A stretch of DNA of 64,000 nt, from positions 4,292,774 to 4,356,773 of the forward strand of contig JADANN010000458.1 in NCBI GenBank assembly GCA_018806985.1, written 5' to 3'. The position numbers and the translations under genes were made by a program. Below the pieces are notes generated by a model, which saw nothing but the letters and a program-made list of their open reading frames with translations, made no database searches and was not told the DNA's origin. This document shows positions 36,853 to 47,976 of this stretch, piece after piece. The stretch is from Angiostrongylus vasorum. Lineage: Eukaryota; Nematoda; Chromadorea; Rhabditida; Metastrongylidae. Position 1 is the first letter of the stretch, and the number at the start of each line of letters is the position of its first letter.

Positions 36853-37076
36853 GAAGGATAAAGCTCTCGGCGTTGAACAATCCCAGGATATGGCATGCAC
36901 TTAACTTCATCAATCATGGTTGATGAGGTGACAGAATGCATATCTGACCTATACAATGAGTCGCAGTGGTCAAGCCATGCATTGAGTGAGTCCTGCCAGC
37001 TTTCCAGAAAAAGTTGTCTGCTAGCAATTTGCCCTCCGCGGGAGGATGGCAGCTTTGGTGAGCCTGGGACTCCCGA
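36853..37076 (-). repeat. SINE-A copy lacking the tRNA head
   Basis: Starts AAGGATAAAGCTCTCGGCGTTGAACAATCCC and stops after GAGCCTGGGACTCC, before the box region. Confidence 0.75.
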
Positions 37077-37079
37077 CTT

Positions 37080-38520
37080 TCCTTTGTTTTCAATTTTTTT
37101 CAAAACTAGGACATATATAAGGAAATTAGATCAAAAGCCCAACATTAATTTTTCGAACAGCGTAATATGTTCAACCGTCTTAACTGAGTCATATGATAAA
37201 CTAGCGAACCCAATCACTAAAAAGTCTTAAAAAATGGTCTCATATTACAAACGCACTGCTTTTCGTGTCGCTAAGCGGGTGTGGCGTACAGGGGTTTCGG
37301 CCTTTTGAGAGAAAGGGACGATTTCCTAAGGCCCACATGAGATAACTTGCGATAGAAGATTTTTTCCTTTAAAATTTTGCGGAGATTAAAAGAAGATATT
37401 AGTGGTGAGAGCGGGGAACGCTTACCAGTCAACGTGAAAACGCGGACTGACTGACTTTATTAGCTTATCAGCAAATAATGGAGCACACTAGATATCTGAA
37501 GGGTAAAAACGACGGGTGAATCCTCTCAAGTTGGGAGACCGATTGATACACATCCAAAACTTGGGTAATTAAACAATTTAGACGCATAATATCTACACAA
37601 CAATGCAGTGACATTTTTTTAAATGTATGTACAATAAGTTGCAAGCAAGGTAATTCAGTAGGCAGTAGTAGAATGGCTGACAAATTGCGTTAACTATGAT
37701 ACAGAACATTATTCAGCAAGTTTGTGAGAGTATCAGATATAATTAGGAAATATAAAAATTCACGTAACAATATTGTTATGACCACAACAGCATGAGAATT
37801 TACATGATCGCAGTGGGGAATTTGGAAGCGATGGCACGGTTGTTGTAGCAATGAGGAGGAAGATTCTGCAGGGTAGAGTACCTGTGAACAAACAAGTGTT
37901 TGAAGAAATTTTCATGCCAACAACGCGTTGTGATTACATGAGAGTCAATGGTAGCCTTAATGCATTGATAATGCAAAAGCTTAAGACTTTAGTTAACATC
38001 ATTTTTGCCTATGGTGACTCGAGCGTGTTGTGAAACAAGATTATTAAGTGGGATAGCAAAATGATGACTAAGGGCTGTTGCCCTTTTCAAAGTTTCACGC
38101 GTCGTCAGAAGGCAAACGGCAGTGTTAGGAGGCGTGACTACATCCAAGCGAGTGGCTTGGGTCACAGGGTCAAGGCGATGGTCGCAGGGGTCAAGCCGTG
38201 AGTGGCGGAGTCTAGACCACAAGCAATGAGCCGTGCCAGGTAGCGTGCCTGGTGGCGTGCCTGATGGCTAAGAGTTATGAAGGTAGGGCAGGCACACGGC
38301 CATTATGTCAAGTATTTCATAATACAATAGATATACGAGAAGAATAATGGACACGATTACATGATTTATACAAGAGATGCTAAAGTCGAGAAATGTTCTC
38401 TATAGTTTCAATTAAAGAGGGAAAGCTCCCTTTGCTGCTCAATCTCACAAACTGTTGAACTACTTATAAGGATCCAGATGTTAATATACAGCGATTTTAA
38501 ACGAAGAAGCATTTTTTTGA
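37080..38520. other. Intergenic stretch, no gene recognised
   Basis: AT-rich sequence with a short GC-rich block at 38090-38290 (repeats of GCGTGCCTGRTGGC type and GTCAAG/GTCACAGGGTCAAGG). A frame at 37851-38030 is open but has no family or splice context. No tRNA or rRNA was seen. Confidence 0.4.
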
Positions 38521-38524
38521 AGTA

Positions 38525-38820
38525 AAGCAAGATAAGATCTGAGGAGTCCGGCGTTTCTATCAGGAAGCCTAGCTAAGAGTAAACCAATGCCAGGATCCAC
38601 CACTGTCCTGGTATCAAAGTCGCATGGTGGCAAATATCCCTCTAATCCACAAGGGCTGCGATTGCCTGTGGTGGTGACGACGTTGGGCAGACTTTGGCCA
38701 GGCTGTCCTCGGGATTCCAGGGAACCACAAGGCTTCACCAGCAAATCTCCGAAAAATGGAGATTATGCTGAGGCCCTCACAACCAGTGAGGACGGGCCAT
38801 TCAAGTGTCAAGTGTCAAGA
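38525..38820 (+). repeat. Rep-D copy, 5'-truncated
   Basis: Begins near GGAGTCCGGCGTTTCTATCAGG, contains TCTAATCCACAAGGGCTGCGATTGCCTG and ends ACAACCAGTGAGGACGGGCCATTCAAGTGTCAAG. Confidence 0.8.
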
Positions 38821-39238
38821 GCAAGTCGTTCGATGAAATCCATAGTGGCATTCAAACGTCACTTAGTGCGAGTCAAACAGGGCTATAAGTCAGTGGACAT
38901 CACATAACAACACAGATCAAATAGTCTTGAAAAAACTATAGCACTAGTTTAAAAATTGACTCTCTGGAAAGACAGGCAATTGCTTCTCTTTCATAGCATC
39001 CGTAACATCGCTCTATGTTAGAGACGTGGTTGCTGACGTTCCCGTTGCGATGTCACGAAGGGGTCACCGACAAGGCTCTCGTTACTTCTTTCATTTCACA
39101 CAGATTTACATCACTTTAAAAGGTCTACGACGAATACAACAATCTTCCATCCAAAGTCCCAGGGCAGCGCAAAGCTCGCACGAGGTTCTCTTGGTGGGTG
39201 CTCCTTCCTTCACCGTAGAGTTGAATCGTAACATTTGA

Positions 39239-39415
39239 AACTCTGAACATATAGAGGATGTTGATGAGATAATGAATGCAGTTACTAGGTATTTGAATTC
39301 AAACCTTGTCGATAAACACGTGCATTCATCTACAAGTCATCTATCATTTGCGTTACTTCCAGGAGGATTTAGAAAGTTATTCGTCATGAATTCTGAACTG
39401 ATTCTTCATCCCTAA
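39239..39415 (+). CDS. Unassigned open frame upstream of the FDSH gene
   Basis: 58 codons open without an ATG start (contains EHIEDVDEIMNAVTRYLN and LPGGFRKLF), ending in TAA at 39413-39415. An AG at 39253-39254 could be an acceptor. It lies 0.7 kb before the first recognised exon of the gene at 40149, but no GT in it gives the phase needed to join that exon. I recognise no family; it could be a decayed exon or chance. Confidence 0.2.
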   Translation, partial: NSEHIEDVDEIMNAVTRYLNSNLVDKHVHSSTSHLSFALLPGGFRKLFVMNSELILHP

Positions 39416-40148
39416 ATATTCACGGTCCAACAGGACAGAATGCATGACGTTTGATGAAATAAGGGCTGGCTACGCTACTCTTCGCTATGCTTTCTTCGAA
39501 AATCACGGGAAAAAATGCATTCTTTTTGGCTGCATTTATTACAAAAAAACTAGTTACTTATAAATCTTTTGCTTCATGCAAGCAACTGGATATTGTCGTC
39601 GTGACGTTACCTTATCAAGTTAGGAACAAGAAATGACAAAATTATGTCCATGGCAAGAAACTTTTTTTTGAACTATTTATTATTGTGGAGATATGCGTGG
39701 TCATATCCCATATTTCCCAAGATCGAGAACATCCATTAAAAAATCCTATATATTCAAATTTATGCAATATTTACTCACTATGAGCCTTAAAGCAGAAGGG
39801 TGGTTTTACGGAAAAATGGAAAGTTTTAAAGACCTCTCTTAAGTAGAACAGAGTGGGCGAGCGTAGTTTCCTTCATGAAAAAGAGTAACTAAGCTCTAAA
39901 TATTAGAAGTCCAATTTTCTGAAGAAATTACTTCTTAAAACCACTAATTAATTAATACCTGCACTTCAGAACCCGCCAAGGCCTATTTCAACGGTTTTCA
40001 CAGTATCCTTTAAAAGTGTTATTTCTGAATCATCTTGATCATACTGTGAATTTGGCATTAATTTCGCAATTGTTTCCATCGCTAAAAGATTGCGGGATAC
40101 CAATGTTTGTTAGCTTATAGTGGGTGATGAGAAAACCGGTGCTTTCAG

Positions 40149-43100
40149 GGAGGTGTGACGGTGTGGCGAATGCCCAGCATGGTGTCGCAAAGTCGTATTG
40201 GAGGTAGAAGCTCACCTTCGAATGCCTGTACCGTGATTGCTGTTCGTATGGCCGAAGTCATTCACCGTACCAACACGAGGATGCCCATGGCGGTTTTTGG
40301 AAAACAGGTAAGGGCAAAGAATAGTGCAGCTTAGCGACTGTTTACGAAAATAAGCCGTATGTGCAATGCTAATTTCTTTACTAGCTAAAATATGCTGGTC
40401 CAGAGTAGGCTTGCGTATTGTGGATCGTGAAGCTGGAGTCAGCACTCGGCAAGCAAGAGCTGAAGAAATCCATACGGCGAATGAATAACTGATCACGCTT
40501 GGTCAAGCTTTTTGAGATATAACTTTTAGTTTTCTTGATGAGCAGAGACGAGATTATTAACAGGACGTTTATTCGACAGTAGCTAACGCTTCAGCGAATT
40601 CCGCTTTTTCAAAGCTTGGAATTGGTGCGTAATCTCCTCAACCAAACACTTTCATGACCCTGACAGAAGGAGCGCAGTACCAAAGTGTTAATCGCATGAG
40701 AAACAGCTTCTCTATAAACTCGCCGTTTTTTTCATTCCTTTCACTTACAGAGGGAGAGCAACCGCGCACTCCGAATAGAAAGTCGGTCCTAGAAATTGCC
40801 ATTAATTTTTTCAAATCGGTTCCTGGACGAACGAACGGCGGTTTTTTATGCTACTCTTTGAAATAGTAACCGAAATACTACATGATATTCAATGTGTGAT
40901 TGATTTTAATTAAAAAACAACGTGGTATGTTTATATTTGAGCTGATTATTTTCCACTTTGGCTTGCATACTACCATGGAAAATTGAGCTGCGATTTTCAC
41001 TTGTTCTTTAATGAGAGCAAGCAAACTGCATTATTTTCATGATATCTCACCGTACAACTTTGTTATTACTTACACCCGCACTGCCGATCCTATAGGTAAC
41101 GTAGGTATAGGTAACGCTGACCTTCACGCCAGACCTCCAACTCAACCGTATGTTCGTGTCACACAACGAAAGAATGAGATCAATGAATATTTATTTCATG
41201 CCTACGAGATGGAAAGATTCTACAGCTAGTGTTGGGAAGGTACAACTGTAGTATGGCTAATAAATGGAAAGGATTCTCTATGTAGTAGAGAGTCTTCTTG
41301 ATATTATAAATTCACATTCGCATACTCGTTTAGGCTCCAGTTAAAGAGCGTTCTATCGCAAATCAATCTCGTAGAGCAGCAGCGGGACAGGAAGAACTCA
41401 TGGCCCACAACAACTGTCACACAAGAGGAAGGGATGCTACCGTAATAAGTTTTGGGTGTTTACTAGGAGTTCTTGTAGCAAAAACGCTGTAATATGAATT
41501 AAGTATAGAAAATTTATGAACTAGGAAAAAGCTGTTTAAAAAGCGCTTGTGTAAATAATTGCGAAACAAATGTTGCATCCATCACGTGATTTCAATCAGT
41601 TATTTTTTGATTTCAAATTTATCATTCGAAACAATCAGAGAACTCTGTCGTCGATTCAGTAACACATGGCTCGGACAGCAAGAAATACATGGCATTGAAG
41701 AGCATGGAAATCTTCTAAAAGAATCCACTCTTCACGCTGGTCCTTCCTTTTTTGGCGATAAGCTCCTAATCGAGATTAGTGGGGCAGTGATGAGTGATGT
41801 AGCATATACACATGGTCAACATCACTAAATCGTTACCATCCATTGACTAATGTGGTGATCTGTACCAACAATGCACGCTCACTCGCTTCTGAGTCCTCCA
41901 TAGAGCGATTGATCATGCAGGCAAGAACGACAAGATACGACGAACAAAGCGAAACGAGAAGAGACGTCCACTGAACGCCGTCTATGATACAGAACAAAAA
42001 CTGCTCCTCAGAACATACGACAGTAGACTAGTCAGCACGGCCAGCTTTCTCGTCAACACGAGTTTGTCCATGAACATCAATTCTTTCCACAAGAACTTTA
42101 ATCGGACGTATGCGACTGAAGAAATATGAATCAATACCGGCTTTGATAATCTGCGTCGTCTACCCACCGAAATCAAGCTATGACGAAGACTCCGAATCGT
42201 TCTCTATTGACCTGGAGATGTTTGAGAAGACGATCTATTCTTTAAAGTCATAATTTGATGCTTTAACACTGAGTTTGGACCCAGAAGAAGATCTATGGAA
42301 GGCCACAATAAAAACCCATGGATAAGAATGGTTTAGTCTGACGACCGGGAACATTCATGGAAGTTCACAGTTGCAGAAGCACCGCTCTCAACGCTGGGCG
42401 TGGGGAGTCTCCCAATGGAGAGTGCAATAACGGAACAGACTACATCATAGTAAATCGAAGATTTCGCCTAGCCGATGTTGCTGTTGTGTCGAGGTTCTAC
42501 GCAGGACCATATCATTTTTCAGATTTCTTCTCTCCAGTTCACAGGAAAAAAAAGTTCGCCAGGTTTAAAACATGAAGTCACAAAACCACCACAAACTGGT
42601 ACTCAGACAATTAGTCAACATTTGGGAGGATAGCGTTACTAACAACATCGACGAGGATTACGATTAGCTCATACAACATCTTCATGTTAGCATTACGAAA
42701 GCTGGGACTTGCAAAGTCTACTAGAGAAATCTGTTTCCAGAAACACCATTGATGATACGCCAAAGTAGAATCGCGCGGACAACAAGCTGCTGCGAGTTAA
42801 CGTCTGAAGTTACAAAAAACAATGCAGACATGCGATAAAAAGAAGATCTTGAGAAGAGAACAGCAGCACTTATGGTCGAAACTGCAGAAGTTGAGTAAAA
42901 CATCTGCAAAGCCCACCGAGATTCCACCAATTTCAAAACCAAGATGACTGAACTTCGACGCCGAGACAGAATAGTTACAGCTTCTAGAAAGGCGATGGAA
43001 AATATATTTCATGATCACTACTTGGATCTCTTCAATAATCACCTCCTGCTTCCCTAAAAGATGAAGGATAAAGCTCCTGGCTTTGGTCAATTCTTGAGGG

Positions 43101-46100
43101 ATGCGTCATGCATTCAATTTCATTAAGCATCGTTTGGAAATGATTGCGTGCATATCTGGCCTTAAGAATGACTCGCAGTGGCTACCGATGTATCGACTCA
43201 GCGCTGCTATCCTCCCAGACAAGTCTGGCACCACGGAGGGATGGAAGGCTTGTGGGCTACAGGCGCGAGAATCGGTCCTATATGTATTTAGAGGACACCT
43301 CTGACCACTGCGGCACAGGCGCCCTGCTTCCCTAATATGAAATAAAAAGAGGATGGATATGTTGTCCTACCAGTCTATCTTTCCGAATCCCGACCTATTG
43401 TTTCGTCGATGAAGAATTGAACGACACCTAGTCGGCAATGAGATAAGACTTAAATATCTGAAGAATCTCCCGTCAGCCCTCATCAACACACTACCTCGGC
43501 TCTTCACACGTTGCCTGTAAGAGTACCAGGTGTATCAGCTGTTCGGTGGACTTGAATACCTGGCTTTTCGTGATTGCCGCGCGAAGCTTCTACTCGTCGT
43601 ACCGAATCCAACCCCAAACTTCAGTAATTAAACGTTTGTATGCAACAATAGCATCAGTAGAACAATAGTGATTACCGAAACAATACACGCACAAGGCGAC
43701 AACAAGGATGAATAAGCGGAGATAAGATGATGAGCGAGAGGTATCTGTTGAGACAAGAGAGCAGTTCTACCAAAAAAGGCTTGTGGCCTGACATTATGTG
43801 CGAATGTGATATGGAATACAACAGTACGACATAAGAAGTGAACATATTGCGGGATAAGTGTGAGATTATGATAACAGTGTGATGAAGGTTAAGTTACATA
43901 AAATAACGTAAGTATAAAAGTCGTCACTAAGAAGGATAGTCTCAACAGGAAGAAGTTGCATTTGCAGTGAAAAAAGAGGATTAGGCGGAGTGAAGGAATA
44001 TTAACCAGGATAAATAACACGTCACACAAATACAACAAAAGATATTAACGGACTGTGAACGATATGTAGTATGATTACAGAAGAAAGGGAGCTACGAATG
44101 ATATTTAACGAAGAGGATACGTGCATAAGTGATATGGATAGCGAAATTAGTGGTACAATAAGATTAAAATAAGATGGTACAACTGACAAATTTGGAGCGC
44201 GTAGTGATTGTATTACACTTGATATAACGAGGCAAATGTTATGGTTGACTGAACAAGCCGAAACTGCACGACTGAATTGTTGCACGAAAATAAAGTGGTA
44301 ACACGTGATGAACTAACAACTGAAGTGAGGTACAACTACGATGAGAATATTTGCAAAACACGGGCCCCAGAAGGAATTCAAACCCATGGCTACCTTTTGC
44401 GGGGGTTCATGTGCTACCCATTGCACCACTAAAGCTTTTGCTCTGTCTTCCGTTCAGTATGTCTTTTACTCTAACGGTGCCATCACCAATCAACCGTAAA
44501 CGGGATTGAACTGGGGAGCGAAAGCCGACATTTAATCCACTTAAACTGAGGCATTAGTCGAAATCATAATGTTAATCTTATTTATTTACGACCTATTATT
44601 GCTTGCACCGCAAGGGATTATATTAGATGCAATCATAAATGGTGCTGAGATACAACCACAACGATTCTGGGATATTCGCAAGACTTGGACTCCGTGTCAG
44701 ATCGAACCACGATTACCCTTTCCTAGGGCTCTCGCTGAGAGAGCTAGTTAAGAGAAACGCAGAGCAAGGGCCTCTCATTATTGTGATGGTTGAAAGAGCT
44801 TCAGTGTTGCTGATACCAAGTTATGTACAACGTTCCTTCAGTAGAAGATAGGATAGAGAGGATAGAACCAGCTGAGAGACCAGCGAAACGAAGGGCCCGC
44901 ATGGTATGGTAGTGAACGCGTTACTCCCCGGAAAGGACAATAGCGCGTTTGTTCCCCACCGCATACACCTGCGGTTCGGAGTTTTGCAAATATCTCAGTA
45001 TCCTTCGTTGCCATTTTCAGCATAACTTCCACCCTATTTTAAACAGTTACCGTCAGCTTCCACAGAAAAATTGGCGACTCATCGATATGGAATCCTCCAC
45101 ATCACAAAGATACCAAAAAATTTGGAATAGTAATCAATTGAAATGATTTCCCAGTCATGTTTCTCAACAAAGACGAAAAAATGATTTCATTACTGCTTTT
45201 CTGACATTGCAAAAGTTGTAAATATGATTTTTCAGACATGTCCACGCAGAGTGATTTCCTGTTTAGTAAATGCAATCCTAGATGGAAATAGCATCCACGA
45301 GGAAGCCGTGAGGCAGCGAGCGAATGGTGTACAAAATTTCACGATACCAGATGCTATTCGCGCATGCAAGAATGCAGTAATGGTAGGTCAAGTCGTACAT
45401 ACTTGGAGCAAAGTGCTTTGCATCTCCCTGTTTGCTCTATGATTCCGAAGTCCTTTTTAATGTCGAATAAAGAATAAAAGGATGAAGCATTCGGCGTTGG
45501 TGAATCTACTATGGATGCACCAAGCATTTGTAATTAAGATTCGCAGTGGTGAACCAACACATATTTGACTTATATACTTACCACAGTCAGTATACCATTA
45601 CATCAAGCTAGTGCTTTTTTGTTATCTCAGCGCCAATTCTCCTACCTTGAAGAGATGGATGTGATGCTATGCTCTGGACGGGTTCGAGCCAAGAACCATG
45701 CATTGTAAGACACCCCTTTGCTCTACACGGGTCTTTCCAAATTTGAATCTGTCTACTATTTACTGTATTACCTGTTATCACATGTATCACACTGTGCGGC
45801 ATATGCCGCACTGGATTCGCTTCATCGTATTCACCTTCGGCGAAGCTCTTTGAACTTTTTTGCGTGTGGCTTACTCTGCTCCTTCAAGAAAGCAGTGGGT
45901 GGGTGTGTTGAGTCACCTGCGTAACGAACGAGATCATTACCACTGAGCTTCTCGCTCCATGTATTTATACCTTTTTTCAGAACGAGCAGTCCTTGGTGGT
46001 GTCATTTCAAGAAGTTTTGCTTCGCTTTTTTTTTCTGGGTATAATTATAAGCGCGAACTTTGTTTAGGAAGTGGATTTTTGTTCACTACCAGGACCACTC

Positions 46101-47976
46101 AACAAGGAGTTGCCATTCTATATTTCTGCAATAATTAAAAGGTACGACATTATGAGTATTGAAGGTTTATTGTACGAGAATGTATAGGAGCATCTCATTG
46201 CTGCGAAGGCTACTTGTAGTGCAAGAAACCAAAGACGGAAAGCATTTTACTCACTCAAAAAAGGGGTTTCCACATCACTCTTCTCTCCTTTGATATTTCT
46301 TAATATATAGAAATTTCACTGCCTACATATAACTAAATAATATAGCCGTAGTCAAGCGAATAACATCAAAAAAAAGAATGTACGGCTTCGACGACCGAAC
46401 CTAACCCATCGTTCCATTCAGCCCGCTACTGAGCCAAGATCCTCGATTATTTTTCTTACTTATCGCTTTTGAGAGAAGCGTTTTGATCGTTTTCGAACGG
46501 ACAGTGCAGACACTTACGCTATTCGACTCCCACATGCACGGCACAACAGACGGTGAGCATTTGGGTTGCAAAAAATTAGCACTATGGACAGGCAACAACA
46601 GATTCTGACGAATCGCACTACCCATACAACGCCATTTTATAATAATAAGTCTGAAAACCTAGTGTTCTACAAAGAAATTTCGTTACGTCAGTCTCGTGAA
46701 GTTTTTTCTCCCCACTAATTTTGGAAGAAAAAAAATTTCCTTTGCAAACGGGGAGTGTGGTGCAACGCAGTAGCTAGAAGTGCTTTGCAACATCCAGGTG
46801 GTCATTGGTTCGATCGGGCACACCGGTCTAACCAAACCCACTATACAATGGGTTCAGCGTCCGTTTGGATAAAAGACGCAGACTTGTTTCTTTGGTAGTT
46901 TCTCAGAAGTAACTCTATAATTCAAATATGCATCCAACCGATAGTTTAAATGCATGGCGCACCCGTCAAGATTCGATCAACGTCGAACGCCCAATCCTTT
47001 ACAAATAAATAAGTGAAAACAAAAAAAATGAATGAATAAGTAAACACTAGTTTGACAGTTGCTGACTAGATGTTATTTGAAGGAGTACTGGATAAGGTTC
47101 TGTTTGGCTTTCAATGTATTTTAAGTTACAGGCGCTGTGATAGCAACTGTTTACGCAGATAATGTTGGCGAACTTTGCCACTGGCTATGCCTGAATATCT
47201 TCCATGAATCACAGTTGCAGCCTTGTCGCACTCGGGTAGGTATTACTCATCGTTAACTGCGAACGGGAAAGAGAAGAAATGGGGAACAAGTGGCCGAGGT
47301 GATGTTGGAGAGGGCATACACTGACTGGCCGATGACTTCCGATCCCCACAGCAGTGAAATTAGACGTGAGCTTTCGATAGCTTTACTACCCTAATACATA
47401 TCAGTGCTTAACGTGCGTACTGGGTGGGATATCTTACAAACCCTTGATTTTTAAAAAAATGACCGCTTCCTTTTACGGTGTCGCTAAAAAATTCCCAAAA
47501 GTACGATGTGAAATGGATTTCGTCGTAATGATATGTTCATTGTAGAAAAAAATAGAAATTCATTTGTGAGAAGACTTGTAGGATTCCCCAGTAACATACT
47601 TGTTTGGTAAGGATACTTACTATCGCTGGATGAGCTGGATGCGTTGTTGGATTTTCTTTAACGATAAGAATAGATATGCATGAAACAAGTTTAGGAATTC
47701 GAGCTTTCTCTGGTCCGCTTTTGTGGGAGGACGTCAAGCGGTGACTGCTGCAAGCCGACAGCGACTCTACCATGTAAATTTCCGTTCTTTGCTATAGTAA
47801 AGCAGCAGAGGAAGCGTAAAATTGACACAAAGGCCACCCCGAAAGCGGTTAAGCTTCCAAAAACAAACAATGACGAGACTGGAATCCAGGAAACGTTGAG
47901 GGCACGCACCCCTATCTACCAGCCACATGTCATTCCATTAGCTTCGTTGGACAGCCTTCGTTCACGCACTCAGTAG
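40149..47976 (+). CDS. Uncharacterised gene with NACT-Cys and FDSH motifs, cysteine-peptidase-like (5' incomplete)
   Basis: Six exons joined in phase: 40149-40307, 45236-45382, 46068-46141, 46479-46552, 47132-47235, 47803-47976 (TAG). They give about 243 residues. In order: SRIGGRSSPSNACTVIAV with a candidate catalytic Cys (exon 1); CPRRVISCLVNAILDGNSIH (exon 2); EVDFCSLPGPLNKELP (exon 3); RTVQTLTLFDSHMHGTTD with candidate Asp/His (exon 4); GAVIATVYADNVGELCHWLC (exon 5); a Lys/Pro-rich tail ending DSLRSRTQ (exon 6). A Cys before a late FDSH-type His recalls papain-fold deubiquitinase-like peptidases; that is inference. Phase continuity over five junctions is strong evidence of a real gene. 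The start was not found. Intron 1 (4.9 kb) holds an RTE remnant. The exon 4 acceptor could also be 3 bp earlier. Confidence 0.75.
41840..43560 (+). mobile_element. RTE-type retrotransposon remnant with a SINE inside
   Basis: Endonuclease pieces come first: IMQARTTRYDEQSETRRD (41912 on), SSEHTTVD (about 42005), LKKYESIPALIICVVYPPKS (42115-42175), FSIDLEMFEKTIYSLK and GPRRRSMEGHN. Then the WESPNGE-like ESPNGECNNGTDYIIVNRRF (42390-42450) and antisense-open RT linker sequence up to 43050. A SINE-A interrupts at 43061-43326. After it come QLNDT- and RHLLCFVDE-type pieces to about 43560. It lies in intron 1 of the FDSH gene. It is collinear with the remnant at 10900-12900. Confidence 0.8.
43061..43326 (-). 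repeat. SINE-A copy inserted in an RTE remnant, with target-site duplication
   Basis: Reverse orientation: AAGGATAAAGCTCCTGGC to CACTGCGGCACAGGCGCC. It is flanked by CTGCTTCCCTAA at 43046-43057 and again at 43324-43335. The RTE copy at 11400-11470 has this site uninterrupted. Confidence 0.9.
43565..44320. other. Purine-rich intronic stretch
   Basis: The + strand is strongly A/G-rich (GATAAGATGATGAGCGAGAGG and similar). This yields long hydrophobic open frames on the other strand that I judge artefacts. No exon or known repeat was recognised. Confidence 0.45.
44325..44600 (-). repeat. SINE-B copy
   Basis: GAGGTACAACTACGATGAGAATATTTGCAAAAC, GGAATTCAAACCCATGGCTACC, CACCACTAAAGC, CATCACCAATCAACCGTAAACGGG and a 3' part near AAACTGAGGCATTAGTCG. 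Confidence 0.7.
44635..45020. repeat. SINE-B inverted pair
   Basis: Left arm 44640-44745 (GAGATACAACCACAACGATTC...CGAACCACGATTACCCTTTCC). Right arm 44870-45020 in opposite orientation (GGGCCCGCATGGTATGGTAGTGAACGCG...GTTCCCCACCGCATACACCTGCGG). The loop holds TTGCTGATACCAAG. Confidence 0.7.
45475..45736 (-). repeat. SINE-A divergent copy
   Basis: AAAGGATGAAGCATTCGGCGTTGGTGAATC through CTACACGGGTC. Box-B-like GGGTTCGAGCC at 45680 is better preserved than the body. It lies between exons 2 and 3 of the FDSH gene. Confidence 0.7.
46752..47006 (+). repeat. SINE-A divergent copy
   Basis: GAGTGTGGTGCAACGCAGTAGCTAG, box-B-like GGTTCGATCGG, then AATGCATGGCGCACCCGTCAAGATTCGATCAACGTCGAACGCC with an AATCC tail. 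It lies in the last but one intron of the FDSH gene. Confidence 0.7.

Noticed and set aside
38090..38290. rRNA, tRNA or CRISPR-like array in a GC-rich block
   Set aside because: The short repeats are irregular, with no constant spacer length, and no rRNA or tRNA core was recognised.
44022..44285. Reverse-strand Ile/Ser/Val-rich protein
   Set aside because: A product of purine-rich + strand composition, without splice context.
47691..47909. Reverse-strand hydrophobic protein starting MRALNVSWIP, resembling a membrane protein N-terminus
   Set aside because: It is antisense to the Lys-rich last exon of the FDSH gene, which joins in phase and ends with a stop. Antisense Lys codons read as Leu/Phe, creating a false membrane segment.
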